Assembly (NCBI GenBank): GCA_963580455.1
Contig: OY756972.1
Location: 21,405,001 to 21,469,000 of the forward strand
DNA: 64,000 bases
Source of the DNA: Euonymus europaeus
Taxonomy: Eukaryota > Streptophyta > Magnoliopsida > Celastrales > Celastraceae
Reading direction: 5' to 3'
A program made the translations under genes and the position numbers. Below are positions 29,366-41,000 of this stretch, piece after piece. The notes beneath the pieces are model-generated. The model saw nothing but the letters and a program-made list of their open reading frames with translations. It ran no database searches and was not told the origin of the DNA. Position 1 is the first letter of the stretch. Every line of letters begins with the position of its first letter.

Positions 29366-32090
29366 CTGTATAAGCCACTTTGTATCTCCGAGTATTAAAT
29401 TCTCTGTCTCTCTCAATTATACATACAAAAGAATGCAAGGCTGGTTGAGTTTTTGAAAAACAGAGGACGCAAAAACAGAGCAAACAGAAAGCATAATTTT
29501 TGAAGAGAGAGAAGCCAATGATGAGTTGACATAGAATTTATAAAGAATGGTTTACGGGAGGATTCTCATTTCTTATGCGCAATTTTTTTACCCGTATGAT
29601 TGCTGGGCTTTAGATTCTTGCGGAAACACTGGATTTTAAATAATTTCTACTTTCTTCATTTGAGTAATTGACTTGCTACTAAAGTAATATTAGCAAATAA
29701 TAACAAGCAATGGAAAACAATCCTCGGGTAAACCATTCTTTATTATAGACAAACGAGGCTAATCAAAGGATTTTGGGGATGTTACAGATTAATCACTTTA
29801 GCCTAAAACTCAAAACACTCAAAATCAAACAATTAACTGAACTTTCCTAATTTCTTTGATTCTGAAACACATCCCATTCGTTGATCTCGTTTTCTGTATT
29901 GGCAGCGGAGAAATCTTGAATGCTAGAATCAGGAACAGAAGCAGGTTGTGACGGATGCAGATACGTGGAGTTGTTACTCACCAAATGTTGCATTGTCAAA
30001 TTCTCATTAAAAATTGGAGAAGGATAATGAACTTGCTGGTGATGCTGCTGCTGATATAATAGTCGGTCGTTCTCATTTGATGGTGTAGGAGAACTCAAAA
30101 CTCTCCAGTCAAAATTAGAGATCTCAGACTGCTCAGGAACAACATGCTCATGCGGCAGCGCATTCAATGTATCCACCTCGGGAGGGAAATTACTCTCATC
30201 GCTGTCCTTAAGTAGTGAATCGTTCAGAAGATGATCCTCAAGGCTTCCTAAAGCTAGAAGATCAGATTGTGAATTCGGAGTTGGTATATTGAAGTTTTGG
30301 TGATAAGCAACTGGATGATTATTTACTTGGTACATCAACGCCTGAGCTTGGTTTTGAGGCAAATTATTTCCGTAACTCCTCATTCCTTGAGGATCAAAGT
30401 ACGTCGTCAGTGGATTGTTGGCAAATCTAGTTCCACTGTCATCCATTTGTCGATATTCAATAACTGCAGACATGAGACAAGTTAGTGAGAATATTGAAGT
30501 CTACATAACGAGATTATGCAATGGAATGCAACCAATGAATACCTGATACGGGTGAAGTTGTCGTTTCCTTTGAAGCAGAAAATGGTTGAAATGTTTGTTG
30601 TCGGTATGACGGAGTATGCAAAGGAGCAAGCACAGGCAAAGATCCGTACAAAAGAGGAAATTGCGAGCTGTGTTTCATTTCAATTCCGAATGAATTATTG
30701 TTTTCAAACAAACTGGATTGTCTCAATGAATTTGAGCTGAAATAAGGAGATTTTGAACATGGAAACGGTTTCTGGCTCAACTCAAACAGCCGCTCGTCGC
30801 AAGACAAAAGCTTTTCATAATGTTTGTCAAGGCATCCCGGGGGGAAAACAAGGCGATGCCTCCTGAGAAACAGGTTATACCAAGCCATAAGAAACCTTGA
30901 AATCCCAGAAAGAAGTGAATCCCTATTTTGTTTGAACAAAACACCACAGAGAATGAAAACGTATAGCAGGAACGTAATTCTGGAATGAAAACATAACGCA
31001 AATGTAATTGGTTAGAAAAGTATGTACCTAAAAATGGAACCTTGTCCATTGGTGAAGTCTCTAGTGAGTTTCCAACAAGTATGCTTTCTCGGCTGTGGAT
31101 CATCCTCGTCGTGGAACGTCGGGGGGTTGTTTAACTGCAAAAATCTATCAAAAGTTAGCTACATATCCTATAATTTTCATTTCTGCGTAATTGAACCCAA
31201 GCTTGTACGGATAATAAAAAAATATTTAAAAATGAACCTCAATGTCAAGGATTCCATAATCATCCTCATGAATGATGGCCCTAATAGCTGAGATATCACT
31301 CCACTGTATTTCAATCTTCTTCTTCAGTTTTATTGATTTGTCTAAATATTCCCACACCAACTTTTTCTTAGCATAGTAACACTTAGCCACCAGATCACCT
31401 TCAATCTTCGATTCAATCTGAATGTAAAATCCACAACAACAAAAAATTTGAATATGAAGTATATAAGTGAGAGTGTTTGAAGACATTCTTTTGGATTGAT
31501 AGTGGAAAAATGCAAAAAAAAAAATACCTGCCACGAGCCAATTCTAACTAATTTGGCAACAAAGTTTGCAGCTTTCATCTTCTCTGCATTTTTAAGGAAT
31601 GTGGAATGATCCACACGCTGCTTCGTGTTTCGATTTGCCTTGGAATTTTGACTACTCTCGCCCCGATTAAGCTGTTTCTCCAACAACTCTTGGAGTGCGG
31701 ATGCATTGCCAATGTTCAAACCAATAGGTTTTAGTTTGAGAAGATTAAGAGTCAATGCTTTCTACAACCCAGATTAGAAACAAAAAGAAAAAGAGATTGC
31801 ACTATTTAGAATCTGTGGATTTTATTTACAATAGCAGCTCAAAAACGGAAACTTTTGATCAAAAATTATCCTAAATTTATGGTACTATTTCAAATGCACA
31901 AAAAACTCAATTTATATATATTTATATTTGTTTCCACAGAATGTATAGATATATATACTGCAGAAACAGAGAAGAAACAGAGTAGGCTAAGAGATAAGCG
32001 TCGAACCTCCTCTTGTGTCTCTGCTGGTATTGACATTAATCTTTTATTAGCAAGGTAAGTGATTTGATCGCTCTCAAACTCCACTCCACC
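28731..32090. repeat. Segmental tandem duplication, unit 2
   Basis: Partner of 25400-28738: intron 1, exon 1 and promoter of copy C, spacer, and the body of copy D up to the Asp/Gly-coding run of its exon 1. Inside it D exon 2 (31761-31528) and C exon 3 (28415-28182) have the same length (234 nt), as do the 180-, 107- and 320-nt exons. Confidence 0.7.
29538..29545 (-). promoter_or_regulatory. TATA box of PH-like copy C
   Basis: TTTATAAA in the block shared with copies A and B; about 170 bp upstream of the ATG at 29365. Copy D lacks this block, which shows that C uses an A/B-type promoter. Confidence 0.5.
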
Positions 32091-32153
32091 ATCATCACCA
32101 CCATGATTATCGATCCACATAGATTCTCCATCCTCTGTGACTTGGACCAACAT
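29847..32153 (-). CDS. PH-like (TRF2/HOY1-type) domain protein, copy D
   Basis: Six exons: 32153-32007, 31761-31528, 31417-31238, 31134-31028, 30862-30543, 30463-29847; 1,605 nt, 534 aa, phases consistent. It starts MLVQVTEDGESMWIDN and continues VEFESDQITYLANKRLMSIP. The PH-like domain spans about residues 125-245 (CYYAKKKLVWEYLDKSIKLK, IEIQWSDISAIRA, DPQPRKHTCWKLTRDFTNGQ, RRHRLVFPPGCLDKHYEKL). The tail is disordered and Gln/Pro/Ser-rich (YQQQHHQQVHYPSP) and ends EWDVFQNQRN. The first exon differs from that of A-C and probably represents the ancestral start, since its VEF..DQI module is an internal exon in C. It appears intact. The family function is not established; the name comes from domain resemblance. 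Confidence 0.85.
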
Positions 32154-34070
32154 TTTATCTCTATAGAAACCCGAAAAAAATGGAGACAGAGGCAGAAAAA
32201 TAGAGAGTTTAGGTGTGAAGAGAACAGCAGCAGAAACAAACCTTTTATGAGTTTGATATACAGAATTATTATTGGAGATGTTGGCTTTGGAGACGACTCT
32301 CCTGAATTTAAAACGCGTGGAGGTTGGTTTTTTGTGTTTTTTTTTCACTTTAATTTTAACTGTTTTTAAGGATAATTTTTTTGAAAAAAATAAGCTAATC
32401 GAAGTAACTGAAACTCAAGGCAGTTTGTTTTTTAGATTCTCTGTCGCTCATAAACAGGATTTATTAGATCTTCTGTAATCCTAAACAAATATTTCTTTGT
32501 TTTCCCTCTGTTTTCTTCCTATTTTTTTCTTACTGTTCGGGTAAAAATGGTCTTCTAGATGGCTGGGGTTTTATTTTATTTATTTTATCTTTCTTTTTGT
32601 ATTTTTTAAAGCTACGAATAATTTCCTCTTATTTTTAGTTATTTATCAAAAGTATTTTTATGTAATGTTATTAAAACCGACACATGGATCGACCTACGAA
32701 AACAAATATTAAAAATTCAATCGGAGGCAGTATAACGTCAATTTGTTTCAGTGAATTAGTGTTGCTGTCATCGACATTCCGATCGTTGAGGAAATTGAAT
32801 CCATGCGAGTATCATGATTTGCGGATTAAACCTCAAAAATTCGACTGCTTAAGCTGGAGAACGTGGTAATGATGCTGAATCCGATCCAACCTACGGTCCG
32901 GTTTAATAGTGCTGTTTTTATATTATTTTCTTTAGCCCAAAGGATTATTCTTCTAACTCTAAGAATTCTATTTCTACTCCATCATATGTGTTCACATTGT
33001 AAAATTTGAGCCAGTATAAATCCACTTTTTCCCTTTTTTTAATTAATATCTCACAATATACTAACACGTGGAGAATTATTGAAACCAAATAGTGTCACTG
33101 GTTTTGGCTGCTAGAAAGGTCTCAAAATGGATAAATGTTTTATACTATTTAGACTCCTACCACTTAATGAAGGATCTTTAATTATTAATCTAATCATCGC
33201 CAATCATACTCAAATGAAAAAAAAAATCAAAGTCGTGACTCATGATAGATGGTGATGGTTTCCAATAATTTAATACTCAAAAGGCGAAAACTGAAGGTTA
33301 TTTTTATTTATTAACAGTGATTTTTTTCGATATAAAATTTGTCATTCGAATAATTGACATGAGTTTATATTTGAATTCACGAGCTTGTGCGTGTGCATTT
33401 TTTTTTCTTCTATTTAGACGACATAATAAATCGGACTTAAAACTCTGCGAAAACCAAAAAAGTATTGCTTACGATGAGAGCCAAATCCGTCGTCTTCTAA
33501 ATCCATATAGTTTTGCCATTACATACTCTTTTTAGCTTCTTTTTTCTTCCTTAGATTTCTATTATCTGTTTTTCAACTGTTCACAATCTTGAAAGTTCAT
33601 GCAGGATATCTTGTTAAATCCATTTGGATTTATTTTATTAGATTTAGTAAGCATGCCCGAAATCTCATTTTACAAGTGGGTTGTGTGTAATATAATTACT
33701 TTAATTATTGTCAAAGTTGTTATCTTAATCTCATTTGCAATTTATGGAAGTACAAGAACAAGACTCTCTCACTATGAGATGATGCCAATATATGATAATG
33801 ACATTTTTGAGTTTGATGAGTCAGTTGACCAAAATAGATTTCAAACAGTAACAAATAAGAGAACAGAATTTCCTCACCGACCCACTCACCTATGACCATC
33901 CAATGATTTTATTGTGGATGTGACAAATAGAGAGTGCCAAAGTTGAGTGGCACTGCCGACTTCGTGAATCAAGATTGTAGAATCCACTGAAGGCCAAAAG
34001 CATATTTTTCTTAATTTTGTTTCACATTTTCAGTCATCGAAATTGAAGAGAGGAGGAAGATCACAAGTAA
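32154..34070. other. Intergenic between copy D and Lon
   Basis: AT-rich DNA holding the promoter of copy D at its left end. A 98-codon open frame at 33599-33895 (+) has a hydrophobic middle (VVCNIITLIIVKVVILISFA) but no recognised family, no upstream signals and no partner exon, so I do not call it a gene. Confidence 0.45.
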
Positions 34071-34074
34071 ACGT

Positions 34075-34385
34075 GGCAAAAGTTCGAATACGGATCGATT
34101 TGGGCCGAACAATATGGGGTGTTTACGAAATATTCGCATGTTCGAATCCGGATTGATTTAAATATGGATAAGTAAATCGGACAATAATTCAATTTATGGT
34201 GGAGTCCGCACAACTAAATCAAATAAATTTTTGTGTTTGAACATATGCCCGGTTTTAAATCGAATAAAACTTTTTTGTTTGAACCCGAATTTCAGATATA
34301 AAACTTATGTCCAAAACTTGATTTAATCCAAGTCGAATAAATCGATCATCCTAATTCTTGACCGGACAGAATTTTGCCACCCCTA
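34075..34385. mobile_element. MITE-like dispersed repeat (GGTGGCAAAA family), copy 1
   Basis: Begins near AACGTGGCAAAAGTTCG and ends ATTTTGCCACCCCT, roughly inverted ends. Interior phrases CGGACAATAATTCAATTT, GCACAACTAAATCAAATAAA and TTTAATCCAAGTCGAATAAATCGATCATC recur in degraded form at 44560-44820 and 58046-58395. There is no coding capacity. Confidence 0.55.
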
Positions 34386-35038
34386 ACCTAATTAGAAGGA
34401 AGAAAGAGGAACATTACAAAGAAAGAAAGAAAACTCCTCGTAAGCATAAAAACGTTGTAAAACTAAAGGGAATACCAATAACAGAGCTGAATTTTGAGAT
34501 TGATGACATTTATAGAATTAAACAACGTTTCATGGTAGGAACAGGATGAGTGTTGAAAAACAAGGATAGAACAGACACAAAGAAGCAACCATAGCATATC
34601 ATACCTCTGGCTCTGAATCTGTGGGTCATAAAACTCCAGGACACTGTTCTTTAGAACTCTGTTAAAAGGACGCTAAATTAAATTAAATATGCGTTAATTA
34701 TTTAAGGGAGCTTGTTATTATATATAATAATTAATAGTTAACGAAATCTGAATTACATATACAAGACTTAAAAGTCGATTATTATTCTCTTTTGGGAAAA
34801 AGAATAAACGCAAATCTAAAAGATTTCATGAGAGGATACAAATGGGTGGTTATTTTACAAAAAATAAAAATGTATGCTAATATGGTCCACCCACCACAAG
34901 AAGAACAAATCTCCATCTCTACACTGTTCTCAGGATAGAAAATCTAATTGAAAATAATACAGAAATGGGTCAAAAAAAATGATCTCTATTATTGCCAGAT
35001 AAATGGAGTAATACTGCAAATTGGCTTACTCTACACTT
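34386..35038. other. 3' flank of the Lon gene
   Basis: AT-rich, with no gene seen apart from the expected Lon 3' UTR and terminator side. A short Lys-rich frame (34358-34549) is not supported. Confidence 0.4.
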
Positions 35039-38000
35039 CTATGTTCCAGTTTTCTCTCCATAATTGAAGGCTAAATCAAATATCTGGCTGTAGTCTTCGA
35101 CGAAGTGGACATGGAGGCCTTCTTTCACATTAGGTGAAAGCTCATCAAAATCTCTCCGATTCGCAGAAGGGAATATGATGGTCTTCACATCGCTCCTTCT
35201 TGCTGCTATAGTTTTCTCCTTAATCTGATTATGTCAAAAACGAAAAATGAGCTCGAGAATAATATGAGAAGACTACTCACAGATACTTCTTTTTGAAAAA
35301 AATCTTACCCCTCCGATGGGAAGAATTTTCCCTGTCAGTGTAACTTCCCCAGTCATTGCCAGATCCTTTCTGACAAGCTTCTTTGTGGCAAGAGACAGCA
35401 AGGATGTGATCATGGTGCAACCCGCACTAGGCCCATCCTTTGGGGTGGCTCCGGCAGGAACATGGAGATGAACTTTGGAATTGGCAAAGAAAGAGTTATC
35501 CTGTTCTTTCTCGAGCAATATTGCTCTGGAAACCGTGTGCGCAATCTGGGCACTCTCTTTCATAACATCTCCAAGTTGACCGGTGAGATGGAGGGCTCCT
35601 TTTCCCTCTCCTTGCTCAATCAGAGTGGTCTCTATATACAAGGTGGAACCACCCATAGCAGTCCAAGCAAGACCCATCACTACTCCAGCTGGAGTCTGAT
35701 CATAAATGCGCTCTGCTTGGAAGACGGGTTTGCCAACAAAATTAGATAGGTTGGACAGGTCCACCAAAACCTTCTCAACTTCCTTAGTTGCTTCAGTTTC
35801 CAGGATTTTCTCAGCTTTTGTTGTATCCTGCACTGTCTCAGCTTCAGCAGAGATTTCAGAAGCAAGTTTGTCACTACTACCTTCTCCTGGTACAGCTCCA
35901 ACATTAGTCTCGCTGCCAACAGCTTCTCCGCATGGCTCCTGCATGGATTCTGCTTTTTCTTTGACGGATTTCACATCCTGAACTGCAGTTGCGGATTCAT
36001 TTAATTCTCCTTGTCGCACAAGTTGCAAAGCAATCTGCCAGGTTACAAAAGAATCATGTAGCGAAAGCAAAACAAGTACCTTATTTTCATCACTCAAGTT
36101 AGTTTGAGAATGAAAATATTGTAAATTACATACAGGTGCTACCTATGTAATGCGTACGGTACAGGTCCTGTATCCAGGGAACATGAAACTACAATACCTC
36201 TCATTTCTTCGCCATTAGTCTGTTTCCAGTCATAAACTACAAAAAGATAGTTAACCAACCTTACGGTAGACCTTTTCTATGTGCTTTTGAAGATTCCGGA
36301 CCCCTGCTTCTCTGCAGTAATCTTCGATCAGGGCAAGCAGAGCAGAATCAGTCACCTCAACCTGGAAAGAAATACACACAGAAGAATAGAGAATTTTCAA
36401 TAATAATGAAATCACAAGTTAATATGAACAATAGTAGCAGCTTGGAGTTACTGGTTTAAGCATTAAATCAACAACACATCTTCGTGTCATTCACAACTTT
36501 TATGGTGCTAATTTTTTTTTTAATTAAAAAAATTGTGATTTTGAAGACAAGTCTTTGTATGGTTATAAAGTATGTATATACTTCTTTTTCTTTGCACTGA
36601 ATAAATGAGCGGTGCCCTTCCGGTCCCTTTTCAATTTGAAAGGTTTTCAACAATAGGTTAAAAAAACTGCTGTCCTTCAAATTTTAAAAAATCTGGCCTA
36701 TTAGAGGAAACTACACTCTCAAATGAAGAAAACGTTACTGGAAGACGTGCTGTCCTCCAAATTTGAAAAACTTGGATGCTCATGAATGTGTATCTTGTTG
36801 GATGGTGCATCACCATATGAAATACAGATTTTCCTATGTGAGAGGAAGGTGTTTTAGAGAGAGAGAGCTACCTGCTCATGCTTAATGCCACATGCTTCAC
36901 GTGTAGTCTTCTCTAAATAATCTCTCGCAATATGCATCTTCTCATCAGTTATGTACCCAGCAATAGCAATAACCTCCATTCTGTCCAAGAGGGGGTTAGG
37001 TATCGTATCAACAACATTTGCAGTGCACACAAACAACACCTGCAATGTAACATTCACAAGATTTAACATAAAATAGCAAGAATAACTTACAGAAGTGCAA
37101 AGAAAGTTACACAAAAACAATAATGCACTAATTTGTACGAAATACGTAGCATAGACCACAAATAAACTCAAACTACATTGAGTTTTCTCTTACAGTTCTG
37201 TGAAGCTTCTGTAAGGAACCATTTCTGGCTCAGAAAGATATCATTTTTCTTAAGTAATTGATAAGGAGTGTTATACTCTTCATCAAATGTCACCTTTTTA
37301 TTTTATTTTTTACACATTAGAAACTTAAAGCTACTTGATGAAAAGTATTTCTTCCCAGAAAACATAACGGACAGCATAATTTATCAGAAGAAATCTACTC
37401 TCATATAACAAAGTGGCAGAACAACCTCAAATCTAGCCAAAATCTTGAAAGTGACTAACCTTTGATAGGTCAATCGGAACGTCAAGATAGTGGTCCAGGA
37501 AATTAGCATTTTGCTCTGGATCAAGCAACTCTAACAAAGCACTTGCTGGATCACCAGCGTGTCCCCTTCCCAACTGTCATAGAAGGAAGCAAGGTTGAAG
37601 AATTAAAATCCTTCATTTGTGGTTGCTAAAAAAACATTCATTTATGGTAAGGAAATAGACAAAAATATTGAAACCAATGCCAATCACTTCATTATCATTA
37701 TCCTCAGAGGCGTAATCCCAGATAATTTAGGTTCAGCTACATGAAGTCATGAATGCATCAAATTAAAAGCTAGAATCCACTTCATAAGAGACATAATGCC
37801 ATACAATTATCTCTACAAAATTTTAAAAATGTTGTCCAATAGTGTACTTAATCCATGTCTCCATAAAAAACCACGAAGTCATACAATACCTTGTCAATCT
37901 CATCAATTAGAACCAAAGGATTAGCAGTGCCAACATTTTTCAGGCACTGCACCATCTTTCCAGGCATTGCACCAATATAGGTTCGACGATGCCCCTGAAA

Positions 38001-41000
38001 AGAGCTTCCGTTGTTAGTGATGTGAGATCTACAATGACTAGCCTGACATTGAGCCACGAAAAAAAGGGACATTTGACTACCTTGATTTCTGCAACATCAG
38101 CTAACCCTCCTACGGAAAACCGAAAGAACTTACGGTTCAATGCACGTGCAATTGAACGACCAATGCTCGTTTTGCCCACACCAGGTGGGCCAGAAAGACA
38201 GATGATTTTTCCTGCAATGAATTTATCATACAATAGGAATCATGCATGCTGAATAACTTCTTCATTGTACCGAATAAGGATGAAACTTTACCTTGTGATA
38301 TTCCTCTGAGCTTTCCAACCGCTATAAACTCCAATATTCTTTCCTTCACATCAGACAATCCATAGTGATCTTCATCAAGAATCTTTTGTGCCCGAAGGAC
38401 ATCAAAATTCTCATCACTGGGTTTTACAGGACAAAAACAGAAGACAATTCAAAAAGATACAAGTTTTCTTTTCTAAGATTCTAAAATCCAGGACCAAAGG
38501 TCCAAGGAACCACATCTCATATAAATGTTGGTGGGGTGGGGTGGGGTGGGGGGGCGTGGTTGGACGGTGTGGAAATGAACTAAAATTGCATCAACTATGA
38601 GAATTGGAATTTAAGGGTATCACTTCACATGGTATATGGTATATCAATTTGCAATATAATGACATATTTTGTTGATTTAAACCACCAAATAAGCATTTTC
38701 TTAAAGCCGTATTTTTCTTTAAAATGTTTGGGGATCCTAGCATTTTTTGGGGGCATTGAAGGTCTTGCGAAGCCTGTTGGTTGAAGACCATGTTGGCAAT
38801 GAAAGGCTTTTGAAGCACGAGATCAAACAAGCACCAGATAAATGAGCCAATATATATTACAGAGCCACCAAAATGACTTTTCCTGCTCAACAATTATGGT
38901 CCCATTAGTACATAACCTTTGATTATTTGGAGAATGTGAGAGAAAAGTACAGAAAAAAAATCAAGCAGCAACAATTGTATTCAAGAACAGATATCATAGA
39001 AAAAGTTAATGATATGCAAACCTGTAAGTCCCCCAAGGCAGTGCAGTCAACCAGTCAAGATAGTTACGAGTAACATTAAATTCACTTGAGCTGGCCTCTA
39101 ACAGCTGTAACTTTGTCAGTTCCTCTTCTATAACTTGTAAAACGTGGGGCGGACATTTTTCCCTGTTTGGTTCAAGCCTTTCCCTAAATTTTGCTGCAGA
39201 AATGGAACAGATAAAGTCAATAAATTAATCTGATTGTACGCATCTGGAACGATGTTAAATGAAGATAATACAAATAAAGATTAAAGAATGGACAGCAAGC
39301 AAACTAGAAGGTGTAGACCAAGCAAGTAAAAAAAAACTGTAAACAGAAAATGGATTTATTTAACTTAATTCAAATACAATAAACAAAGCTTTAAATATAC
39401 TATAATGGCACAGAAATATTATCCTCAATGATAATTCAAATTTACGTCATGGCTTTCAACTTCGGTAAAATACAGCTTGGAAACTCACCAAACTTGCTTG
39501 AAGCAAGCAACTAGCATCCAAAAGCAATCAAGTGAATTCAAGCATTTCTTTAAAACACGAAAATGAAATCCCATTCAATATCATCTAATGCTGAGAGAAA
39601 ATAAGATTAAAGAGAACTAACCAGATAGTGCCGTTTTGTCGTCTGTTTCCAATCCCAATTCCTACACCAGGGATAGGGGACTATCAAGCACTCATACCAG
39701 TGACTGAAATGAAATAAACTGACTTGAAAATGTCTCTCATTTGTTTCGCAGGGAAGTGAAGATCTAACCACAGAACTAACCAAATAATGACATATTTATA
39801 AATAAAAGGGGAGCCAATACCTTCTTTATGGCCTTCATCTGCTCATTCAATAGATAACGACGCTGCTCACCGCTTATTTTCTCTTCAATTGCTTTTGCAA
39901 TAGATTCCTAAAATAAATCACAAAAAATTAAAGAATAGTTGTGAATCAAAGAATAAGAAATCGTAAAATATTTGTGCAACGCACCAATGAGGCAGGATAC
40001 CTGAATCTTGCTGATTTCCATTTCTTTCTTCACCAATTCCAGTGTAAGTTTCAGACGTTTATACACCTGTACTAGCCATGTATAGCATAGTTACTTAGTT
40101 AGACAGATTTGGAGATAAACACAAAGAAAGAGATTTGAAGATGCATTTCTATCAATAACGTCCAAAAATCGCAACAGTCATCTACAATAACTATGGTCAG
40201 AAGCCGCACATATGAATTCTCTAACTGCAATCTTGAAGATTCATTTTTAAAAAACTCTTCTGTAGATAAGTCATCCAAAAGAAAAGATACAGATACTTAC
40301 ATCCAGCTCTTCAAGAGCTTGCTGGCACTGCAGTTTGTTTGCACCAGATATTGCAGCTCCAAAATCTGCTAACCTTGGAAAATTAAAATCACCTATGTGC
40401 TGAAATGCATTGGGTTGGAGGGAGGGAGAAAAAATGAAACGTTATCCCCAGGATAGAAAAAAATGAGAAGGCAATCATCAGCCTAGTATTCATCCAAATT
40501 ATCAATTTCCATTATCGAAGGATCCACATGCAAAGCAGCATGTACAGTGCTCTTTCAGGAAAATGTTATTTTTTCACAATAATCTGAAATTCTCAACATA
40601 GTGTAATGTTGATTTACTCCGAGAGATGATCAAACACCACATGAAATGCATAAGTGAAATAGAATTACAAAAAGATGAGGGGTTGGAAATTTTTATATCA
40701 GGAAAACCCAAATTCAAAATTTTGCCATACATGACAATGGCCTTCTGAAGTTCATTTTACACATGCAATGTGAAAATCAAATAATAGAAAAAACTACCCT
40801 ATTGCCAACTTAATATACTGATATACCAAATTTTCTTTCATCTCCAGAAACAAAAAAAAGGCGTGTTGAAATACTGCAGAGCTCTATAAATAAAATTGTA
40901 GTTATGTTTTTGTGGTACTGCTCTTAACTAGTGACGAACTCAAGTTTTGTTTTGTAACAGATCTTGCTCTAGAGTTCTGGTTTAAATGTGGCTTCAATTA

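Noticed and set aside
33599..33895. 98-codon frame with a hydrophobic segment as a membrane protein gene
   Set aside because: No recognised family, AT-rich surroundings, no splice partners; composition alone can explain it.
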